From Cyclina sinensis (Eukaryota; Mollusca; Bivalvia; Venerida; Veneridae), in assembly GCA_012932295.1 (NCBI GenBank), contig JAAONU010000014.1:16433039-16497038 (forward strand): DNA of 64,000 nucleotides. The letters are read 5' to 3'. Numbering within the stretch: position 1 is the first letter of the stretch; every line of letters begins with the position of its first letter. The translations under genes were made by a program, and so were the position numbers. Shown here one piece after another: positions 1 through 14,000 of this stretch. The notes under the pieces were generated by a model that was given only the letters and a program-made list of their open reading frames with translations, did not search any database and was not told where the DNA came from.

Positions 1-3000
1 TCAATTGTCCCTCAGTGAGTCAAATAAATTAACAGCATAATGTAATTTCGTAAAATCGTTTTTCAACATTACATAGATGATAGATTGATTTGCCTTGTGC
101 TGCATAAGCTGTGTCTGGTGATTATCTGATACAGTTCTTTTAGTATGCTGTTTATTTTGTAGACCTAAGATGTGGTTATTTAAGTTCAGGATTCCTGAAG
201 TGTTAAGAGTTTTGAGAGTTGAGTAACATTATTTATGGTATTTTGTGTACGACATTAAAAGTTGCAGATATGTTTTACCAAAAATATTGTTTTTCATGTT
301 CATAATTTCTGCACAAAATCTCCAGGACTGTGTTGTTAGCTTTAGAAATGGCCATTTTTGTTGTGCAGACAACTTGACAGAATGTAATTTTAGCATATAA
401 TCAGTTGAATATGATTTTTGTTTGATAGAAAACTGAAGTCTTCTTTCCTAAAGCTGAGCTGCAGAACACTGACATATGCATCGTCGGTGACCCCTGGTAC
501 ATATTCCGCACAACTACATTATGTACAGTGGGATAATTGACTGCTGATTATTCGTTTTCATGAATATTTATTAGCAAAGGGATGTAACTCTTTGTCGAAT
601 GAGATGCCGCATTACAAATAGACACTCTTCAGTGTGGAGAGTAGGCATAATGACAAGTTACTTAAAATAGACGTATTTCCCAGGATTTAAACATAGGCAC
701 GGAAGGCAAATTGTAACAAGTAATTTCACTGGCTGAGATTCCGCAAGGAAAATCTTACGGAAACCAATGAAAGTAGGTAATGAGTTATTCATGAGTACGA
801 AATTTTACCAGCCAATTGTCCCACGGTAGATAAATAGAGTGAAACGGAATGGATCGAACGTGGGTTTCCGACGATGTGACTTATGGTACTGACCACTGAA
901 AAATCCCTGCTGCTGGAGATGAATTTTAAGGCCATGCGCTCTTTGCTTAGCACAGAAGCTGTGAATTAAATATTAAATGTGAACCAGACCTTCACTGTAC
1001 AGTACACGCCAGGAGGAACTAACATTTTCCGCTTTATTTCGCGGATGCGGAAAAAAAAAATCAGCCGGAGCATCGAGGAAAAAAACGGATTTCCTCGATG
1101 TCTCTACATCGCGAAATATCTCGGCGATATTTGAGGACCAGAGCGAAAATAATTAGGGTCATAACTCACCTGGATAAGCTAAACATTTAATGAAATGATC
1201 GTAATGAAACTGTGCATTTTACGTCTGCCAATTATGTGAAATTTGGTAAAATTAAAACCAATTTTCTAATACATTTGCTGTGTAGTTTTATGTGTACTTC
1301 CGTCGTTTTAAAAACGCTCGTTATTGTTATAGCAAAATCGATCAATAATTTTGTCAAGCGCATAGACGATACAGATGTCGCAGTAGGGTTTTACATGTTG
1401 TATGTTTTCTCTAAATATAGGGAAGCAGTTTTTAACACGTCGTGAATCGGAAACCAGTCAATTTATTTTCTGAAAATAGGGTCAGCTGTTCGAGAAGCAA
1501 TTACTTCGGTTTTGAATTGTCATTCTTTCCGTTAACAATATTGAGCATTCGTAAACAATGCATCAGAATGACAGTATTATACATTTAAATGATATTTTAA
1601 AGCGTAAAATTTGCCGAAATGCGTGTAATCAGGAACTTTGGGAGCCTCGATACGTCAATTCTTACCTGTGAAAAAGTTCGCGGAATCATTTAGCGGACGT
1701 CCGCCGCGATATTTGGTGACCATGTCTGCGGCGGTGATCCTCGAAATGCGGCGGATCTGGTTGTGTTTTAAGGAATGGGTAGTCCGCGACGACCTCGAGG
1801 AAAACGAGAGTTTCTCCTGGCACATACTGTAAGGACTTAAATTTATATCGTACCTTATAACTAGGATCTGGCTTAACATATTTTTGAGAAGGTCACTCAT
1901 TGGCTTACAAACCAGATGAAAATCTTATCTAACAAACAACACTTGAAAGACCCCTTCTTATCATGACCTGTAAATGTACCTTAGATACTTAGCACCTACA
2001 GAAGAGCATAATTTCAAACACTACCATTTAGCATTGTTACAGTGGTGTTCAGTGAATGTGGATTTGTTCTGGCCTAAAGTCTCATAAATGTAAATAAAGA
2101 AAAAATTACTTTGTTTACATAATATATTGTAGGAGAGTTGCCTGTTGAAATAGAAAAGTCAAAATGAGATTTTTATATATCCCCATGTTATATCCCTACT
2201 TTGTATTAGAAATACAAAATGTAATTTCTGTGGTAGTATATTTGTTACATTTGTTCAGACACCTACACTTGTTTTCTTCTATTATAGCTAAAAATGGCAA
2301 GGAATTTGATTACCTCCCGGAAATTTTTCCAATAATAAGAAAACGGGCTCTTTGAGGACAATTACTGAGAAAAAATATTACTCAGTTATTTTGTACCATT
2401 TGCTTACTACTTCTTGTGCTCGGAGATATGTTTTCCAATAAATTGATACAGCACTTTGTGACAGGGGGATATTTTATGTTTTCGTTCCTTTGATATTGAC
2501 AAATTCGGCAATTTCTTCTGATTAGAGTGCATTGATTTTGTTTCTCAGCTCAAAAGAGTGACTGGTGTTTTCTTGGCAAATATTCTGTTTGGCTGAGAAT
2601 ATTTTCTGATCACCGGAAGGATGTTTGACTGATTACAGTTTGTTCATGTTTAATGCATTGTGATATAAAGTAAGATCCTGTCAGTGTGAAATTTCTTAGT
2701 CGGAAGACTTTGCTACAATCAAGCTGTGTAAAAGTGTAATCACATTATTATTTACACCAGTGAATGTGTAATGCAGGTTTGACCAGGAAATGTTGGGGGG
2801 AAAAAATGAAAAATTATAAGTAAAAAGTTCCAGCTACTCTGAAATTATTATTTTGGAAGATTTTAGTATAATCCAAATTTAGTTATGGTGGAATGAAGTT
2901 GTTTTTTTTGACTATGATATATTAAGCAATATTTCATATTCTGTTCCAGTTTAAATGGTCTCATGTAGTATAATGTGTGATATACATTGATGTAAGTACT

Positions 3001-4892
3001 TCATTTTGGAATTATATCGTTCTATTGTAGTGAGAATAACAATATAATTTACATTATGATTATGTCTTAATTGATAAGAATGATGAAGTTCAGTTCGCTT
3101 CAGTTCATTTCAGTTTGTTATTGAGGTTTAACTTAGCTCCATCATTAATAATTCTCTCTTTTTTTTTTGCATTTGTTATTAGGCCAGTAGTAAATAGGTT
3201 TAGATTTCTGTAATGAAAACTGTTTCTACAATTTGTTCGGTAAATAGATAAATCCCTTGGTAATGTTTACATGCATTTATCAATTTATTCCTTGCAACTC
3301 AGTAAATAGATTGAAGGGAAGAATGATAAATGTTCAAGAAGGAATTAACTCCAGCATTGATTTTTCAAGAGGGGTATTTTTAAACTGTCCCATTTATGAA
3401 ATAAACTGTAAGTAATATCTGAGACGTCCAAAAATAAGAATTGTTTTATAAATATGATGTTGAAAGCTGACAAACTCTGAACAAAAGAATTTTCTCAGTT
3501 GCAATAGCTTCATTGGATGTAAGGAATTGTCGAAAAAAGGGGTCCTAGCTGTATTTGTGTGTTTTTCAATATTTCAAAATCAAACACCATTTGCAAATTG
3601 AAAAAAGATGGGACTTATTATGAGAGTAAAACATGACTGTATAGCAATATATATGCAGTGACTATTCTGATATCCTACCTGCTGGTAGGGATAAACACTT
3701 TTTCTTAAATCAGAAAAATTCTTAACATTTATGGTTTCTATTTCAAGAACACACATCTCTCTCAATTCTTAGAAAAAAGTCACTTTTCTGATGACCGCCT
3801 GTTTCTGATTTTAGTTAAGAGGTCATAATGGTAGAAGATAAAGTAGCAGAAGCCATGATAAGTCTTTAAGGAATGTGACAGTGGCGTTATTAATAAGGCA
3901 AGAAGATTGTATCCCTTAGAGAGACAAGTTTATGTTAAGACTCTCTTGCTTGGCGATAATTTGATTTGGCTGTCAGTTTCTGTACAGTAATTGAAGTTAT
4001 TAGAGGGTGCCGCTGGTTATTCATGACTCTGGACATGAAAGTCTGTAGAGTTCGGTTAATGTCGGTCAGTTGGTACGAACCTGTCATCAGAAATTTTGAT
4101 GCATGATGTATAGTTGATTTCATACCAGCTGCCAAAGTTGTATTGATTTCTTATTATCATTATTAAGTAATTATGATGACATTGTGGTATTCGAATGACT
4201 TGCAGTTACTGATATTGACTCTTAAAGGCTTGGAGTAATTAGTGGATTTGGGGTCAGAAAGAATCATTGAAGTAAAGCAATATAGTCTAGTGTTCTGGAA
4301 GAATCAAGTGAGTTTATTGGATTATCGTAGAAATGTTAAAGCAGTGAGATGGATATTGTTGTTTGTGGAGGGAGGTTTCCGTTATATTTGGTCCAGCATG
4401 AAGACATATTGTTTGTCAACAATTTAGATTTTAGAAGTTGTGTTCTTAAAGTATATTCCATCAATCTGATTTATTTTAGATAACATTTGTTTTCTAGGTT
4501 TCTTCCTATCACATTGATTTTGTATTTCTTCTGAAGGCATTTCTCAGATTTTCATTTCTTACATTTATACAGGAGCTCTGAGATTTTGCAGCGTTGTGTA
4601 GTGAAAGTTGTGAAACAATTTCTTATCACATTTGATTATATCTTTTTACATCTCTGTAATACAGTTCAAGTACAAGGCATTCTTTCAACTGAAAAGTAAA
4701 GTATCAAGAGAATTAAAGAATAGAATGAGGAAAACTTGTCTTGAAAGTGTCAGAACTTGTCACTGTGTGACAGAACAAATGCATTTATAGAGGATATCAT
4801 TTAAGAATATTTCTCACAAGACATTTCTGAATGCATATGAGAAACTGATAAAGCACTAGCATTTTAACAATTCATCACTGTAACAGTGTTAA
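1..4892. other. Upstream flank of the MTMR gene
   Basis: AT-rich sequence with only short open frames of no recognisable family. The MTMR promoter and 5'UTR should lie here or further upstream. The one compositional landmark is the CpG-richer stretch at 1010-1810. Confidence 0.5.
1010..1810. promoter_or_regulatory. CpG-richer patch with inverted repeats, possible promoter region
   Basis: It stands out against AT-rich surroundings. It contains a perfect 11-bp inverted repeat with 8-nt loop (1071-1081 / 1090-1100, catcgaggaaa), a 7-bp one (1114-1120 / 1126-1132) and a 12-bp palindrome GCGGACGTCCGC (1693-1704). It could be a promoter or a decayed element. No TATA box was assigned. Confidence 0.25.
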
Positions 4893-5078
4893 ATGAGTGA
4901 GGAAGAGGAGCTAGAATTAGTGCTTCCAAGTATCAAATCTAGTGTGTCCACCGATAGCCTGATGAACCTGCTCGAATGGACTCAGCAGAAGCTTGATTCT
5001 GGCTTCCAGGTTGTGAAGGAGGTTGGAAACTGGCTTGATATACACTTCCTGAAAGAGAATGATCGACTGAATAAACAG
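4893..5078 (+). CDS. MTMR6: MTMR candidate exon 1 (N-terminal extension)
   Basis: 62 codons from an ATG that directly follows an in-frame TAA, ending at cag|gtactg in phase 0. The next exon starts in phase 0 at the residues where human MTMR6 becomes alignable (VKLLDRF). The peptide starts with a Glu-rich run (MSEEEELEL) and continues with helix-like sequence. No domain is recognised. Alternatives are a short unseen first exon used instead, or a 5' exon of alternative transcripts. Confidence 0.5.
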
Positions 5079-8000
5079 GTACTGGTAAATGTTTTAAGTC
5101 AGATTGGATGTAGTCATATGAATGAGTGAGAATGAAATTGTAGGAATGAAATGCACCAGACAGACCACTGGTTCAATAAAGAGAGGCATAGTTTAAGGTA
5201 CTTTTAGTAGAGAAATTGTATAAGCAACGTTAAAGCAGTGGTTGCACTTGGACTGTCAGATTAACTCAAGGGGTTTCAAATACAGAGCTGAAAACATACA
5301 GAAAGCAAATAGCTTTATTTTTGCATTCACCCTTTGAACTGTATTTAATCATCTTCAGCACTGTGCACAGGAACATTGTACATGTAGGGTATTTTTTGAG
5401 TATTTCAGTCTTCAGTTTGTGGATTTAAAATAAGTTTGAAATGAAAAATAGCTACCTCAGCTCAAAAAAAGTAGGTCAGCCCTCCTTGTAGAGAAATAAA
5501 AGTAACTTGTATTGAAATCATTCCAATCTCTCACTAATTACAGAACATGTTTCGCAGCTTCTGTAATCAGACACTTTTATTGAGGCAGACCCTGTTTTCT
5601 CATGGAGGAAAAGGGTCTTAAAGCACTTTGCCGGACACTTTCATATACAAAGGGCAGTATTCAGACTATATCAAACTGAGAAATACTTGAAATAACTCAT
5701 TTGGTATTAATTGGATGGAAATTGATTTGGTGTCTTAATGCCAGAGTTTGATTCGGCTTTAATCTTTGATTGAGTTTACACCATCCATCAGGCTCATTTA
5801 AATAATGCAAGAGCTGGGATGTATTATGCATGATATTGTAAGTGATGTGGCTTATTTGAAGAGAATAGTTGGGGGAATTGAAGCCTTTGATAAATTAATA
5901 AGGCATTTATAAAGGGAGTGAAGATAACTTAAATGCACTATGAAAGGTACTTGAAAATTGAAAGAAAGAATAAGAATAGTGTCTTTTTGTAAATGCACAG
6001 TCAAAACGAAAACAACTGTTTAAAAAGTATTCTGTTTAAAGAATATTTGTAAAAGCAATGTTCATTTCACTGTTATAGTACAGAGAAGACAAAAAAATGT
6101 ACAAGTCCTAATCCAAGAGTAATTCTTAATATTGTTATATGCAGTGAAGTATGAATCCAGAGTTCCCAAAAGTTCAAAAAACTTTAAAAGTGTCAAACAT
6201 TTGGTCTGACAAGCTCTGAAAATCTCAGACCGAAAAAAAATCTGTCAGACCGAATGAAATTTACAACAAAAGCAATGCAAAATTACATTTACATTTACGA
6301 TGCCATTTTGAAAACACTAGGCTTGGGATTAATGCGGGACAGTTTGACCGATCCTGGACTGAAAAAATGTCGGACCAGGTGAAAATTTATCGGACATGTC
6401 CGACAGGACCAAGGTATTTCGAGAAGTCTGATGAATCTTTCTTCTCCATTCTGTCTAAACAAACTGTTCTTACTTAATTCCATCAAGAAATTACCTACTA
6501 CATACATTGTAGGTATAATGACTTGTATATATGTCTTAATTGGATATTTTATGGTTATTTATTGTTACATTCTTGACTTTAATTCAATGTCATATCTTTG
6601 AGAAACAACACACATTGTATGGCTTGTCTCTTTTTTCAGGGATTATGCAGTCTGAGTTCTTACAACTGTCTTGTCAAATGAAGCTTACTTTGTGTTCTTG
6701 AATATTCCAGAAATAGTGAATTGGAAAGTGTCCAAAACATTTTCCCAAAGACTTCTTATTGAATGGTACAGCTTTTTGTATATATTGGGGACTGTTTAGG
6801 AAGAAAATATAGATCTTTTACCCCAAGTTCATGTTTTATGTAATGTGTGTGTAGTAATGTCAGATAAATGGCTTAATATGAATTACTATATTAAGCAATT
6901 TTGTCATTCACAAGACAGGAAATATTTATATTATAAGTTTTTCCAAAAGACACCAAGTATGGTGCTTGACTAAACTGATATAAATATGGCAATACATTGC
7001 CATTGTATTGACAAAATTGAAATACATTATAGAGATTTTGAAAAAAATCGAATTATCGGATATTATCAATTTTTGAACTTCCAGTTTTAAAAAAATTTCT
7101 TGATAGCAGAAAACACAGCTACAGCAAAGATTCAGTTTGATTCAAAATAGGGGTTAATAGGAGAATGGTGTAACTACCGAGGAAAATTGTTTAAGTTGTA
7201 ATTTATTATTTAAACTTTTGCTAATTTCAGAACCAGTTTTTCTCTCAGTACATCCCGCTTGTTGGCTTGTTGCTTTATTTTAGTGATAGAGCATACCAGT
7301 TTGATTGACAGACATTTCTGTTTACACAGTAGCATTACTGTCACTGTAGAAAGAGATATATGTTATTTTGAGAAGGTACGGACAGTTTTAATTTGATTCT
7401 TATTGATTCTGGACAATATGAAACTTCCCAGAGAGTTCTTCTGACATGAAGGAAGAGAATGAAGACTTCTGGGATATTTCAGAAGAATTCAGACTGGGTC
7501 TCCATGTAATGAACAGAGTGTAAATAGACTGTATTCTTTTATTGTCAAAATAAATGGAAGTGGCGAAATGTCTGGAAAAAAAGACACCAACGGTTGTGCC
7601 GTTTTATTAAAAGAGGTATGCCTTTTGCACACTGTGTCTGATTACAGTAAAAATAAGAAGGTAAAAAGACAGGGGTAAAAACACAAAGGAAAGTAAAGTG
7701 GCTTCTGGAAAAAATGTAATGAAAAAATGTTAGTGCTATTCTAAGAATGATTGGATTGTTTCAGTTTGACAACAGGATGACGAAAAAGTAATATTCAAAC
7801 CCCTGAAGTTATCTTACTGAAGCCTGAATAGAGTAGGAGAAAAATATCCCTGTCTTTATTCTTAATTAAGTTCTTTGCTCAGATAAAGAATGTTTCCAGT
7901 GGTCATTTAATTTTCTTGGTTTTCTCCTTTTTAATGTTTGTTTGTCAGTGAAGAACAACTTTAAGATGAAAATTGCTGAAGAAGTTATTCTTTTCATTGG

Positions 8001-11000
8001 TTTAAGCATTAAATCAATCATTTTATGAAAGCATTTTTATCATTTGTCTCATTTGTAATTTCACAAATACAAGTAAAATTCTTATATATATGTTAAGATC
8101 ATATTGTCTTAAATGTCCATAGATTTTACTTGATTTGTGGTGCAGAATCAAAGGTCTTGAATCAACTACAAGACATTAGTGTTATCGAATCCATTATGTT
8201 AAAATAAGTCCAAATACAGCTGAACAGCAGAGGGTAACCTTAGACAGAAATTCATATGAAATTTGCTAAAATCCAGATTGAAATTAACTTCTAGTGAAAA
8301 GAGTTTCTGGTATTGGATTGATCTACAGGGTTGATATTTTGGTGTAATCGGGTCAGGAGTTGAAATTCTATGAAAATTCTAAGATTTTAGTAGTGCTTCA
8401 AACTACCCGAGTCATAAATTAAGTTTACAACTGTACTGGAAGATACATTTTCACTTGTATCCAACTTATAAGAGAAAGAATACCTAGCTACATCTAAAGT
8501 ATATGATTTCTGAACATTCTCTGTGTTTTCAGCATTTATGTTCACTGTTATGTATCTGTATCATATCAAGTGCTGAAACCTGTTCATGAAGAAACCATAT
8601 TGGAAATGGTTAATCAGTAGATGACAAGTGATGTGCCGCTGATTTCAACAGTTCATTAGGCAGTCCTCTGATCTATATAGCATTTTTATTTTTTGATGTA
8701 ACTTTTAAGTTACTATGGAAACAGTAACTGAAATTGACATCAATGGAAACATGTGATTCAGTTTTGGAACATGACAATTGAAACTGTCCACAAGGGAATT
8801 GCTGTCAAAGTAAAGAGCAGTAGCTATTTACGGTAATGCAGAAATGATTTTTCCAGATATTTGAAAATAGGGCGTCATTACTGGTGATATTTATGTCTCC
8901 CCCCAAAAATGGGGGAGACATATTGTTTTTCCCCTGGTTGTCCGTCCGTCCGTCCGTCCGTCACAAAATCGTGTCCGCTCTGTATCTTCCAAAGCCCTTG
9001 AAGGATTTTTATGAAACTTGGGTCAGATGTTCACCTCATCAAGGCGACGTGCAGAACCCACTTTGCGGGTGTGGTGTCTCAAGGGCAAGGTCACACTTGG
9101 AGGTTAAATGTCAAATTCCACAAAATCGTGTCCGCTCTGTATCTTCAATAGCCCTTGAAGGATTTTTATGAAACTTGGGTCAGATGTTCACCTCATCAAG
9201 GCGACGTACAGAACCCACTTTGCGGGTGTGGTGTCTCAAGGGCAAGGTCACACTTGGAGGTTAAATGTCAAATGCCACAAAATCGTGTCCGCTCTGTATC
9301 TTCCAAAGCCCTTGAAGGATTTTTATGAAACTTGGGTCAGATGTTCACCTCATCAAGGCGACGTGCAGAACCCACTTTGTGGGTGTGGTGTCTCAAGGTC
9401 AAGGTCACACTTGGAGGTTAAAATATCAAATGCCCCAAAATTGTGTCCGCTCTGTATCTTCAAAAGCCCTTGAAGGATTTTTATGAAACTTGGGTCAGAT
9501 GTTCACCTCATCAAGGCGACATGCAGAACCCACTTTGCTAGTGTGGTGTCTCAAGGTCAAGGTCACACTTGGAGGTTAAATGTCAAATGCCACAAAATCA
9601 TGTCTGCTCTGTATCTTCAATAGCCCTTGAAGGATTTTTATGAAACTTGGGTCAGATGTTCACCTCATCAAGGTGACGTGCAGAACCCACTTTGCGGGTG
9701 CGGTGTCTCAAGGTCACACTTGGAGGTTAAATGTCAAATTTTACAATCGTCTGACTCAATTCTACCTGCAGCAACTGGCTGGGGGGAGACATATGTTTTT
9801 GTTCAATCAAAAACCCATTTCTAGTTTTTATAAGTGTCATTAATGCACATTGGCATAATTACTGAGCTTGTTTTGTGAAAGCCATTCTTGTGCACCATGT
9901 TAGTCTAGGGAAGGGGTCAAAATCATTTTTCTGTGTTTTGCTCTCCTAAGAGACTTATAACTTAAATATTAAAGGGAGCAGTGATTTAAATGGCAACTGG
10001 TAGTCAGCTACCAATGGTGAATCTCTGACAGTGTACAAGTATTCTGGTCAGAGTGGATCTGGCAAGTTTGTAGTAAGTCAGAAAATCAGATTTATAATCG
10101 AAGAAACAGTAATAGACAACAACCAAGAACAAGAACTTAGAAGTGAGTCATTTTTTTTCTACTTTCAGGTTGAGAATGTGAAGTTACTGGACAGGTTCAG
10201 TGCTAGAAACACAGCTATTGGTACCCTGTACCTTACAACAACACACCTTATCTTTGTTGACAGTGCTGGGAAGAAAGAAATATGGGTAATTTTTTGAATC
10301 ATTACAAAATCATTCTGTTGTATATTAGTTTAAGCTAGCCAAGAAAACATGTATTAAGTGTCAAAATAATTGAGAAGGGCATCTTCCAAATCAGAATAGG
10401 TGTGTTGAAATGGTTTTATCTTTAAAAGAAAAATGGTACTAATACTCGCAAATTTGGCAAAGATTAACACATTTTACTGTAAAGGACACAGGATCTACTA
10501 TTAAATTAAATAATTTTTTTTAGAAAGAAACTATTTTCAAAATGTTTTGATAATGATATAAAGCAAGATATGATTTTTAAAGAATCTTGATATCCTCATT
10601 TGCCCAAATTTCTATGTGGGTCTGAAAATTATTAGCAAAATAGATTGAATCAGTAAAGCAATTTTCAAATGTCTTGGAGCGAAACTCTAAATAACCTGTA
10701 AGGAATTAAAAAGTTGGTGATTTATTACAGTTACAAAGGCTCTAGAAAGTTTATTCTCCTTTAAAAGGTTAAGAAAGCATGGTAGGAAACTAAAAGTTCA
10801 TGTCTAAATGAGATAATATTGATCAGCGGATGTAGAAGGAAAGCATAAACGTATCAAAGATAGGATGTTATGTATTTTTGATTGATTATTCTTGCAGATG
10901 CCGGCATGCAGAAATCACTAAATCAGATAGAAAAAGTCTTGTGGCATGAAATAGTTCCAGACTTAATCAATAGAAAAACCAAGATTTTCGGAATCCAGAT

Positions 11001-14000
11001 TCGTAAATCTTGGAGCAAACATCCACTTGGCATATATTTGTTGTCTGATCTAGTCCTTCCTGAGAAAAAAAAATTGCAGAAAGTTGTCAAAGATTGCAGC
11101 ATTGGTGAAGTTTATTGACTTTATATTTTTAAGGGAAAATGATGACTTAAACATTCCGTAAACAGAATTGAATTATTTGATGATAAAATACTTTTTGTGT
11201 TTTTATTTGCAGATTTGCAAGTTATATTAGAGTCTGTACATTGACTCAGAAACCAATAACCTTGAGTTCAGAATAAATTTGTTGCATATTTTCTAGCAAA
11301 AAAAAACCCCAACGAACTAAAAACTGAAGACACGGTCACATAGTATGCCAGATTGTTCAGTGCAGAGGTAAAATTTCTTAAAGCATGAACTTGCAACAAA
11401 ATAACAAAATCAGAACTTGAAGAAAGTCTGAACATCTCTAAAAAGTCAGTGGAGTTTGTTTTCCTTGCATGTGATAAGTTGTGACAGTACACAATTTAAA
11501 TGTTAAAAAGTAATTTAATACTTACTTTGTAGGCAACATGGACCTGAATATTAGTATAACAACACAATCACTTACGGTTAAGTTTATTCAGAGATCAGGT
11601 GTCTATTACAGAACAGATTAATATTGATTCTTATAGAGATGAAACGAAAGACACAAATTCTCTAGGAAATCAATGACAGTTCTAGAGTTACAAATTGGAA
11701 AATCTTATTTGCAGATTGAAAAAAAAGCCAAGAAACAATAAATCTAATTGATTTAAATGGTTAACGCACCAAAAGTTAAGTCTGAACTAAAACTTAGTTG
11801 GAAGCAATATGGATATCTATATAAAAAACCTTGCAATCACAATGACTTGCAAAAGCTTTTTACCCTTTATCTCCACCCAGTGAAGTTGTGGCTGTATAGT
11901 ATTTATGTATGCTGTCCTGTCCTTGCCTTTCATGTCATGTCCTATCTGGTTTTGTCTCACCCTGTCTTGTTCTGTCCCATCTGGTCCCATACTACCTTTC
12001 CAACCATGTCTTGTCCTGTTCCACCCTGTTATTTTCTGTCTTCCATTCTGTCCTGTCTGCTTCCATAGTACCTTTCCAACCATGCCTTGTCCTGTTCCAC
12101 CCTGTTATGTCCTGTCTCCCATTCTGTCTTGTCTGGTCCCATACTACCTTTCCAACCATGCCTTGTCCTGTTCCACCCTGTTATGTCCTGTCTTCCATTC
12201 TGTCCTGTCTGATCCCATACTACCTTTCCAACCATGTCTTGTCCTGTTCCACCCTGTTATGTCCTGTCTCCCATTCTGTCCTGTCTGGTCCCATACTACC
12301 TTTCCAACCATGTCTTGTCCTGTTCCACCCTGTTATTTCCTGTCTTCCATTCTGTCCTGTCTAGTCCCATACTAGCTTTCCAACAATGTATTGTCCTGTT
12401 CCACCCTGTTATGTCCTGTCTGCCATTCTGTCTTGTCTGGTCCCATACTACCTTTCCAACCATGTCCTGTCCTGTTCAACCCTATTATGTCCAGTCTGCC
12501 ATTCTTTCCTGTCTGGTCCCAATACTGCTTTTCAAACCATGTCCTGTCTGTTCCCACCCATTATATCCTGTCTCCCATTCTGTACTGTCTGGTCCCATAC
12601 TATCTTTCCAACCATGTCCTGTCCCATTCCACCCTAGTATGTCCTGTCTCCCATTCTGTCCTGTCTGGTCCCATACTATCTTTCCAACCATGTCCTGTCC
12701 CATTCCACCCGTTTATGTCCTGTCTCCCATTCTGTCCTGTCTGGTCCCATACTATCTTTCCAACCATGTCCTGTCCCATTCTACCCTGTTATGTCCTGTC
12801 TGCCATTCTGTCCTGTCTTGTCTCAATCCACTTACTCTTACTTCATTATCAGTAATAGTATTCGTATCATCAACTTGATACTCAGAAATATAAAGGAGAC
12901 AGTGTAATTCTAGAAAACTCCTAAAGTCAAGGTTGGTATGACAATGACATAAAACATCAAAGGATTACATATTTGAAGATATTTGTTGTAATATTTAGCG
13001 TAAAAATAGGTAATGGATGAATTATGCATGTGCAAAGGTTATGAAGTAATCTGTCAGTTATCGGCATTGTAACACAAAACCTTGAACTTGATCTGTTGAC
13101 CTGTATTCTTGTTATTGATGCAACGCAGATGAAATTTCGACTACGGAAAGGATTTGCAATTCTGTTTCAACATAATCTTCATTTTGATCTGCTTTTTTGA
13201 GAATTAATTAAGTCTTTAGATTTTGCCAACTAAATTATTATAAGTTTACTCAGGTGAACAGTAAATGGCCTTGATGTCCCACTTTTAAAAATTTAACATA
13301 TAACAGTAAGAGATAAATCTTCATGCTACTGTTGTCTGAAACCTAGAGATTAAGATAGTTGCAGGGTTGCGTGATTGCAGTTCAGAATCATGATGCATAA
13401 GATTGACATTGGATGATTGCATGAAAATGGCAAATAAAACTTTTCTCTTGATTGGCTTTATATGATTTGAACTAAATCACAATTTGAACTGAACTGTGAG
13501 AGGAGAGTAATTATAGAACCTTAGCGAAAAAAAAATGCATTAAGTTTTATCTTGTTTTTCCATTAAAGCAGCCAAATTTTAATGCAGGGACATGCTTTAC
13601 AGTTAGAGGAAGTACAGAATGATGTTAGGCAATGCTTTCTGTGAATGATTTTTATAACTGCCATTAAATTTGTTATTTCAGTTTCTGCAATATAAACTCG
13701 GCCGTGCTTACACTTAAAATTGATACCAGCACAATGTGGAATTAATAACTTGGCTTTTTTATTGATGAATATTTTATTAGAAACAAGCGAATGATGGAAT
13801 TTGATCACAATTTTGATAAACTTCCAGCGACCCTCCTCCTTAGCAAGTATTGGTAAGAACTCATGGATGCAGAGATTAAGAGTGGGAAGAAGCAAATGCT
13901 TACTTGAGCCATCAGTTAAATTATTTTACACAGAAGTGTTATAAAAATGGCAGGCATGTGTATCTTTTATTTCAGATACTACACATGCACCTTGGCCAGG

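Noticed and set aside
8884..9843. Open frames with repeated [19 protein letters not shown] peptides
   Set aside because: These are translations of the 157-bp core units of a non-autonomous element and match no protein family.
10882..11118. Acceptor-like site followed by a 78-codon frame in MTMR intron 2
   Set aside because: No matching donor, no homology to myotubularins, and the GRAM domain is continuous without it.
11905..12878. Long overlapping open frames on both strands rich in Ser, Cys and Pro
   Set aside because: All come from the pyrimidine-rich 76-bp minisatellite. They are open in several frames at once, as expected from composition.
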